A DNA stretch of 64,000 nucleotides from Sequoia sempervirens (lineage: Eukaryota; Streptophyta; Pinopsida; Cupressales; Cupressaceae), in assembly GCA_007258455.2 (NCBI GenBank), contig VDFB02193867.1, forward strand, positions 568,978,656 through 569,042,655, given 5' to 3'. The position numbers and the translations under genes were made by a program. Positions 57,970 through 64,000 of the stretch are shown one piece after another. Every line of letters begins with the position of its first letter. Position 1 is the first letter of the stretch. The notes under the pieces were generated by a model. It had not been told where the DNA came from, made no database searches, and was given only the letters and a program-made list of their open reading frames with translations.

Positions 57970-60900
57970 CTAATCCTTTTTTGTCTTTTGGCGGTAATGT
58001 GAGAGGCTGATGGGTTCAACAATACCATCCTTTCTCTTTCCAATTAGTCCTTGACCTTTGTAACCCATTTTCTCTAAAATGGCCTTCCCTTTTCCATATT
58101 GATCTGTTTTGATGCTGACACTTGCTGATGATGATGCTTCCTTGTCTTTGTATAGCCAACTGAGAATGACTTTTTCTTCGGAATCCTCTTCGAGTGTACC
58201 TGCTTTTATGAACCTTTCATTTAGAGCTGTGATGGGTTGTGATGATTTTGGAGATTTTAATATGGGTTGTCCATATGTTTTCGGTGATGGGAGTAACTGT
58301 GATAGGCACAAAGATTGCTCAAGAGAATATTCTCCAACACCCTCTTCCTTTATCTGAACCTTTTCTGAAAGTTGTGATAATTCATGGATAGGAACTTTGG
58401 CTTTTGATGTGTCCGTGACAGTTATTTCCTTCTCTAGATTCTTTTTCTCAACCCATTTAGATATAAAATTGGGTTGGCTATCCATAGTAGATGAATTAGA
58501 AGTATTGACTTCTCGGTTATGAGGTATCAAAGTGTCTTGAGTTTCTTTCAACATGCTACAAATCTGTGGATTGTTGTTGTCAGTTGATATGGTGACTTCC
58601 TGTCCATTTACTGGAAATTTTAGACATTGATGGTATGTTGAAGGTACCGCTTGCATGTCATGGATCCATGGATGAACCAATAGTATGTTGTATGTTAGAT
58701 CTATGTCTAACACTTGACAAACAATGTTTTTGACAATCGGTCCTACCTAGATTGGAAGTATGATAAGTCCTCTGGAAGACCTTTCCTCTTCATCATATGC
58801 CTTTATCGTTATTTTTCTTTTGGTGTCAATGGCATTGTCAGAATAGCCTAGTGCATGAATTAGTTTCAAGGTACAAATATTTAGACCAACTCCTCCATCT
58901 ATTAGAAGACGCTTAACACGGTGTTTATGGATGAGAACTTCAATATGTAAGGCTGCATTGTGTGGGTGAGTTACAGATACATAATCTTGTTTAGAGAATG
59001 ATAGACAATGAGGTGTGGTGAGATGTCCCACCATGGCTTGGAACTGACAAACATCCAAATTATTAGGGACCGTTGTAGTGATGAGAGCTTGTTTTAAAAA
59101 TTCCTTGTGTGATGGTGAAATTTTGAGAAGTTCCAGAATAGATATTTGTGCAGGTATCTTTTGTAATTGGTCAATGATATTGTATTGATGTGATGGGGGA
59201 GCATTGTTTTTGGAGAAAATTCCTTTCAATATTACCCTGGATTGTCCCCTTGTAGTTATATTGACTTGCAGATGATCTTGTGTTTCCCTTATTTTTAAAA
59301 CATTGATTTGATTATCAAATGTTCCTACACTTGTCCTCATATTCAAGGATTCAATGTCATTATTGTTTGTGTTATCCTTTAGGGTGTCAATGTCATTTTT
59401 CTCTACCTCAGAAAGGAAAAGAATGGTGGTGTCATAGACATAGTTTATACTTTTTCCCTTACCACTAGAAGAAGAAGACTCTCCTTTTTCATAGTTGGGT
59501 AATGGATTGATAAATGCACTGTGATCATTGTTTGTCTGAGGCCCTTCAAAAAACACCTTCTTGGCTTCAATCAAGTCTTGTATTAGGTGTTTCAGTTGCA
59601 TACAGTCATTTGTCTTATGTCCTCTATTCTTATGAAAATTACAATAATCTGCATCGTTCCACCATGATGGTTTTACCTTTGGCTCCTAGTTTCGAGCTTC
59701 TAGTAAAGTAATGAGTTTGTTTGCAATGAGTTCTTTCATTGCTGATTCTAATGTTTGTCCTAATGGGGTGAATTTTTGTCAATTTGATTGCCTTTGGTAT
59801 GACGATCGTGATTCTCCATTGTTGGTGTTGTTGTTTTGGACAGTGCCCTGGTTGTTGTTTTGGTTTTCATTTTGGTTTGCTTTGGTGGTTGATGTTGTCA
59901 AATTGAATACTGGTTTTACATTGTCAGTTGTAGGTTCATTATTTCCAATATTTCTATTTTTCTGCCAAAATTTTGGCTTGTCGTTGTTTCCATAGTGATT
60001 TGTATTGTTGGATGTTTCACTGTAGTGCTTGATCACTCCTCGTTTGACTAGGGCTTCTTCAATTTTGAGCCCATTCTCAATTACTTTTTCGAATGTTGAT
60101 GGACATTGTAACTCAAGTCGCTAACTCATTTGATCATTTAAGTTGTCTATAAATAATTCAATCTTCTCCTCTTCAGGTATAGATCAAGGATACCTAGTGA
60201 ACAACTTTCTCCATCATTATAAGAATGATAAAAATGTCTCACCATTTTTCTGTTTTAGATTATAGAGATCCTTTATGGTTACGTCATGTGTTATGTTGAA
60301 AGAGAATTGAGAGATGAATTTGTTAACCAATTCTTCAAAGGATCTGATCCCTAGTTGTAATTTTGAGAACCATTCCATGCAATGGGCTCCCAAACTCCTA
60401 GGAAATAACCTCATGAGGTATGTATCTTCTTGTGCAAATTCGAGGCTCATTGTTCTAAATTCTCGTACATGGTCAATTGGGTCCGATTTTCCATTGTATT
60501 TTTCGTACTTAGGAAACTCACAATGTCTTGGGAAGGGTATCATATCCACGCATGGATGAAAAGGGTAAGGACGAATGTCCTTTAATAAATATGTTTTTGT
60601 GGTTCCTATTTGCATGTTTTGAATATGCTACTGTAGAATTTGCATTTGAGCTGTTAAAGCTACTACTTGATTTGTATCTTGGGTATGGTTTGGTTCCATT
60701 TCATTAGTTCTAAGTGTTTCTTTCAACCGATTGATGTCAAAATCTTTCAGAAGTTTGGCACCTAACTCTGCTAACATTAAGAGGTATTTCTCCATGTCTT
60801 GTTCTAAGACCTTTTCCATAAATTTATGAAAATTTGGGTCTTGTTGTGCGTGTTGTATATCCTCTTGTGTTATTTTGTTGTTTTCATGTTGTTGGTATCG

Positions 60901-60987
60901 GAAAAAAGGGTTTTCCTCAGTCATGTTTGGATTTTCAGTTTCTTTCTCTTTGAGTTTTTGCTTTTGCAACCTTGTCAAGATTGGCAT
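57970..60987 (-). pseudogene. gag-pro: Tat B gag-protease-G-patch frame
   Basis: It is base-for-base the reverse complement of 33450-36467, including every internal stop and the A_AAA_AAG heptamer (57976-57982). Sharing the same set of disabling mutations means the identity was established after the sequence was already dead: by conversion, duplication or assembly, not by two fresh insertions of a live element. Confidence 0.9.
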
Positions 60988-63523
60988 ACAAGTTTTTTTT
61001 TTGTTGTTTTTCCCTCACTGAACTTAGATCTTCTATGTGATGGTAGTGTCAATTTTATTTTTGAAGAATCCCAATAGAATGAGGTATTCTATTTGACGAG
61101 GCTAATCTAAAATTTTTGATTATTGAGTTTTTCATCTCGTGATGGTAGGATGTAAAATTCCTGATGAGGAAACTTGACTCGCTAATCCAGGATTTGTTTT
61201 GATGATTTGGACACTTTGTATTTTTCAAGATCTAGTTTTTGTGTAAACAATTTTAACTTGTAAGAACCTACTTTTTTTTTGTGTAAAAATGGTTTGGAGA
61301 ATTTGTCTGACTAGTAGAATATTATGTTTCTGTGGACGCGCTAATACAAAAAATAGAAGCGCTAAATCATAGCTTATGAGCGCTAAAACAAAGTGTATCT
61401 GCGCTAAAACTGAGATCAGAAGTGCTAAAACATAGAGTACCAACGCTAAAACAGAGAGTAGAAGCGCTATGTTATTCAGTTGATGCACTAAAACATAGAG
61501 CAAAAGCACTAAACTGTTGATACTGGAATTCCCTGACAGTTTGGTAGTGTGTTGTGATAGAAGCGCTATGAGATTGTTCATAAGTGCCAAAACAAATTGT
61601 TGAAGTGCTAAAATAGAGGGTTAAAGTGCTAAAAAAGAGGGTTGAAGCACTAAATTTTTTGTTTAACTATAAGGTTTCCAAGGTTTTCGTCTACCATAAG
61701 AATTGATCTGGTCTAGTGGAGTATTCTATGGTAGGTTGTGGAATGAAGGATTGACGAATGCATTGGCTATGGTTAGATGCCTATGAAAGAGCTCTTCTTT
61801 GAATATAGGCTCGTGAAGTCAAAGGTTCTACAACATAATCATCAGTGTAACCCCTATCAAAATCATGGAATCTATGGAGGAATGTTCTATGATGAAGCAA
61901 TGTCTTTCTATTCTAATACAAGAAATGTCATTTTTGCAAAAGATGCTTGTAACTAAGTGTTTTCTTGGGTTTTTTGATTCTCTTGGCCAAAGATTTTTTG
62001 AAAAACTTAGTGGTTTTCCAATCTCTAATCATGTATGATTTTGTATTTTTTAGGATGATCTTTTATTTGAATTTTAATGATTTTTGGAATATACAACACT
62101 CAAATGAAGACAATTGTTTTTAAGAGTTGTAATCTAAACAAATAGTGTATGTTCAAAAGAACCACGCATGGTCCTATTTTCACTGGTTTGATAACAAGAA
62201 GAAACTTCAGATAGACTCACTTTTAATAGTCAAAAGGTCATCGTTATACTCAACAACCCACAACTTAAAATTGCATCAACTCACACAGCCATGTCACCTG
62301 CTCGTGTTTTTGTCTTTTCTAGGTATGTACTCAGGGTGATGGAAGTGGATACCAGATCCCCTGAGCAAACATTCCTTGGAAATTATATGGTGAGTGTCTT
62401 GAGGGAATATTCTTCCCTCCCCTTGCACTGCGAATATTACAATGTTTGGTTACTGACTCAGCTGGATACTACACTAGGTTCTTAAAAAGGGTTTCCGTTC
62501 AGAGCGGCAATAATAGACTCCGTCAGGAGACCTCCCAACCTTTAGAACAAAGGTTTTAGGGATGGTTATCTTGCACCCTTCCGAAAAAAGTGTGTTTCCC
62601 CATATTTACTTTAAATTTTATAGTGGGGTGGAAAAACCTGGCTTTGGTTTGAACCCACTTAGGTCGTTCCCGTAGGGTGAGTAATTTTTCCCACTACGTC
62701 AGGCCTTCTAAAGGATGTAATAAATCTTTGAAGAATGCATAAAATAAGGATGAGTCTGGATTTTTGGATCACCCAGTTAAGGGGAGAGCATATGCCTATC
62801 AACCATTCAAACACATAAACCACTTGTTCAAATTTTAAAGCCCAAATGAAAATTTTTCTATCTATGTGAAGATGTTGCTTCACAGTGAAGATATTGCTTC
62901 ACAAAAAGACATGGTGTTCATTTTAAATCCAAATTTGAAATGTTTGATGATTACCCTAGATTGATAAACTTTAGTCCAATTGAAAATGTGACTATCCTAG
63001 GATTCATCCATTTTAAACCAACTAAAGAAGTGTCTATCATAGATTGATTCTTTTTTGTCCAACTGAAGAAATGAAATTTACCGGCCGCAGACACATCAAA
63101 TCCAGAAAATGAGTTACACAGAAGCGCTATGACAGTGATTAAAAGAGCTATAAAAATGAATATAAGCGCTATAGAAATCTCCAAAAGTGCTATAGAAATT
63201 TACAGAAGCCCTAAAGAAACATATAGAAGTGCTATAGAAACAGACAAAAGCGCTAAACAAATGTTGAATAATACTGCTAACCCATGCTGGATTGTGAAAT
63301 TTAAGTGCTAAAACAATCGTATGAAGCGCTATAATTTTGTTCAGAAGCACTAGAACAGTCGTCAGAAGCGCTATAATTTTCGTCAAAAGCACTAGAACAG
63401 TCCTCAAAAGCACTATAAAATCCTCTGAATGCGCTAAAATGGATCATGCCAGATTCCTGTACGAAAACTTTTCAGAAAAACTTGTTAAAAACATGGGGTA
63501 TGGCCCCACGGTGGGTGCTAGAA
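60988..63523 (-). other. Tat B gag-pol leader
   Basis: Mirror of 30914-33449, with both 21-bp-spaced array blocks at 61335-61652 and 63107-63436 (minus sense). No gene seen. Confidence 0.8.
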
Positions 63524-64000
63524 TGTAGATGTGGAAAATGTAAACTAAATACAATTATATACACCTCTTAATGAAACATTGTATCAATATTAAACATGAA
63601 TTAAACTAATTTAAAACACAAAAAATCCTGAAAGCGTCTCATTGTCTCCTATCTCCAAAGATTTATCAAATTATAGAAGCTCTCAGATTTGTAAGCACCG
63701 TAACTGTTTAAAATGCCTATCTAGAGAATGGAATGGATGCTAAATGTTGTGATGTGATGATTTCTAATGAATTCTAGATGATATGAAGCTACTATAAATG
63801 AAGCCTGATGGATGAAAGCTCCAGTAAAAAGAAACTATGCTGCCGTGATAGGAAATCTACTGATGCCATGATGATATGATGATACTAAAATGCTAATGCT
63901 AAATGATTGCTTGGTTGCTTGAGTACTAATTTCTGCAGAGTAAGTTTGCATAAAGGATGATGATTCTCAGATGATTTTGGTGCTTCAGAAGGCTATATAT
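63524..64000 (-). repeat. 5' LTR of Tat B, partial
   Basis: The inner end of the LTR (TGTAGATG on the plus strand) lies at 63524. The window ends in the TATA tract, so U3 is outside. Confidence 0.85.

Larger units (their letters stand above)
52650..57982 (-). pseudogene. pol: Tat B reverse transcriptase, dual RNase H, integrase
   Basis: Same domain order as Tat A. The RT and first RNase H (57982 to about 55800) are base-identical to Tat A and carry the same stops. The second RNase H, zinc finger and integrase (55797-52650) differ: for example WGLDLVGK and SIISDNGRPF retain catalytic Asp, and CQ of the zinc finger is followed by stops. The integrase is split at 53045/54345 by a solo LTR. The stop is TGA at 52650-52652. 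Confidence 0.85.
50878..64000 (-). mobile_element. Tat-lineage element B, minus strand, 5' part to pol end
   Basis: It has the same structure as Tat A in reverse. From 64000 down to 55798 it is identical to 30437-38639 with no gap (coordinates sum to 94437). Below 55797 it diverges by several percent from Tat A and carries a solo LTR in its integrase. Its antisense PMD gene lies further left (47218-50877). The 3' LTR is not in the window. Confidence 0.9.
55798..64000. repeat. right arm of the 8.2-kb identical inverted repeat
   Basis: Partner of 30437-38639. The arm continues beyond the window edge, so its true length is unknown. Confidence 0.9.

Overview
This is heterochromatic plant nuclear DNA with no intact host gene. 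It is AT-rich and packed with decayed LTR retrotransposons of plant-only types: Ty3/Gypsy Tat-lineage elements with two RNase H domains and an antisense plant-mobile-domain gene, a chromodomain-bearing Gypsy chromovirus, and Ty1/Copia. The size and depth of nesting suggest a large-genome seed plant, possibly a conifer or other gymnosperm. That taxonomic guess is inference; the sequence itself only shows plant.

Layout, left to right. Positions 1-4235 hold old repeat debris, including a candidate minus-strand LTR, a 17-bp array and an AT-only tract. Positions 4636-6494 hold a gene-like pseudogene with recognisable introns that I cannot name. Positions 7030-10676 hold two plus-strand Copia pieces arranged pol-LTR-gag; the first is broken by an insertion containing a 5S-rRNA-like segment. 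Positions 10677-16293 hold a gag-less, minus-strand, Tat-related non-autonomous element (element E). Positions 16294-23966 hold the 3' half of Tat element D (minus strand): its LTR, a plus-strand PMD gene with its own TATA box and an intron, and the end of integrase. Positions 23967-29703 hold the plus-strand chromovirus, and 29704-42496 Tat element A (plus). A 100-N gap follows at 42497-42596. Positions 42597-45479 hold the 5' half of D, now in plus orientation; 45480-46757 the 3' end of a chromovirus, now minus; 46759-47522 a small palindrome; and 47218-64000 Tat element B (minus), which carries an antisense PMD gene and a solo LTR.

The junctions read as a stack of insertions: Copia was hit by E, E by D, D by the chromovirus, and the chromovirus by Tat A. 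The stack is then broken by an inversion. The two halves of D integrase join in frame only if 23966 is connected to 45479 in opposite orientation, and the chromovirus ends there carry matching 5-bp target duplications (GGTGG and its complement CCACC). The inversion is flanked by Tat A and Tat B, opposed arms that are identical over about 8.2 kb (30437-38639 against 55798-64000) and then abruptly diverge. Either recombination between inverted Tat copies flipped the interior, or the assembly switched path inside an identical repeat.

The most unusual biology is in the Tat elements. Their gag-pol leader carries runs of a TAGCGCTT-type octamer at exactly 21-bp spacing. The same motif, in the sense of the antisense PMD gene, fills that gene's first intron, and the other Tat family (D) has a different motif at about 20-bp spacing in the same intron. 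Tat A and B also carry a G-patch domain after the protease, and a canonical A_AAA_AAG heptamer at the only frame change in their roughly 7-kb coding region. Decay is almost purely nonsense of C-to-T type (CAG, CAA or CGA to stop), with reading frames preserved over kilobases.
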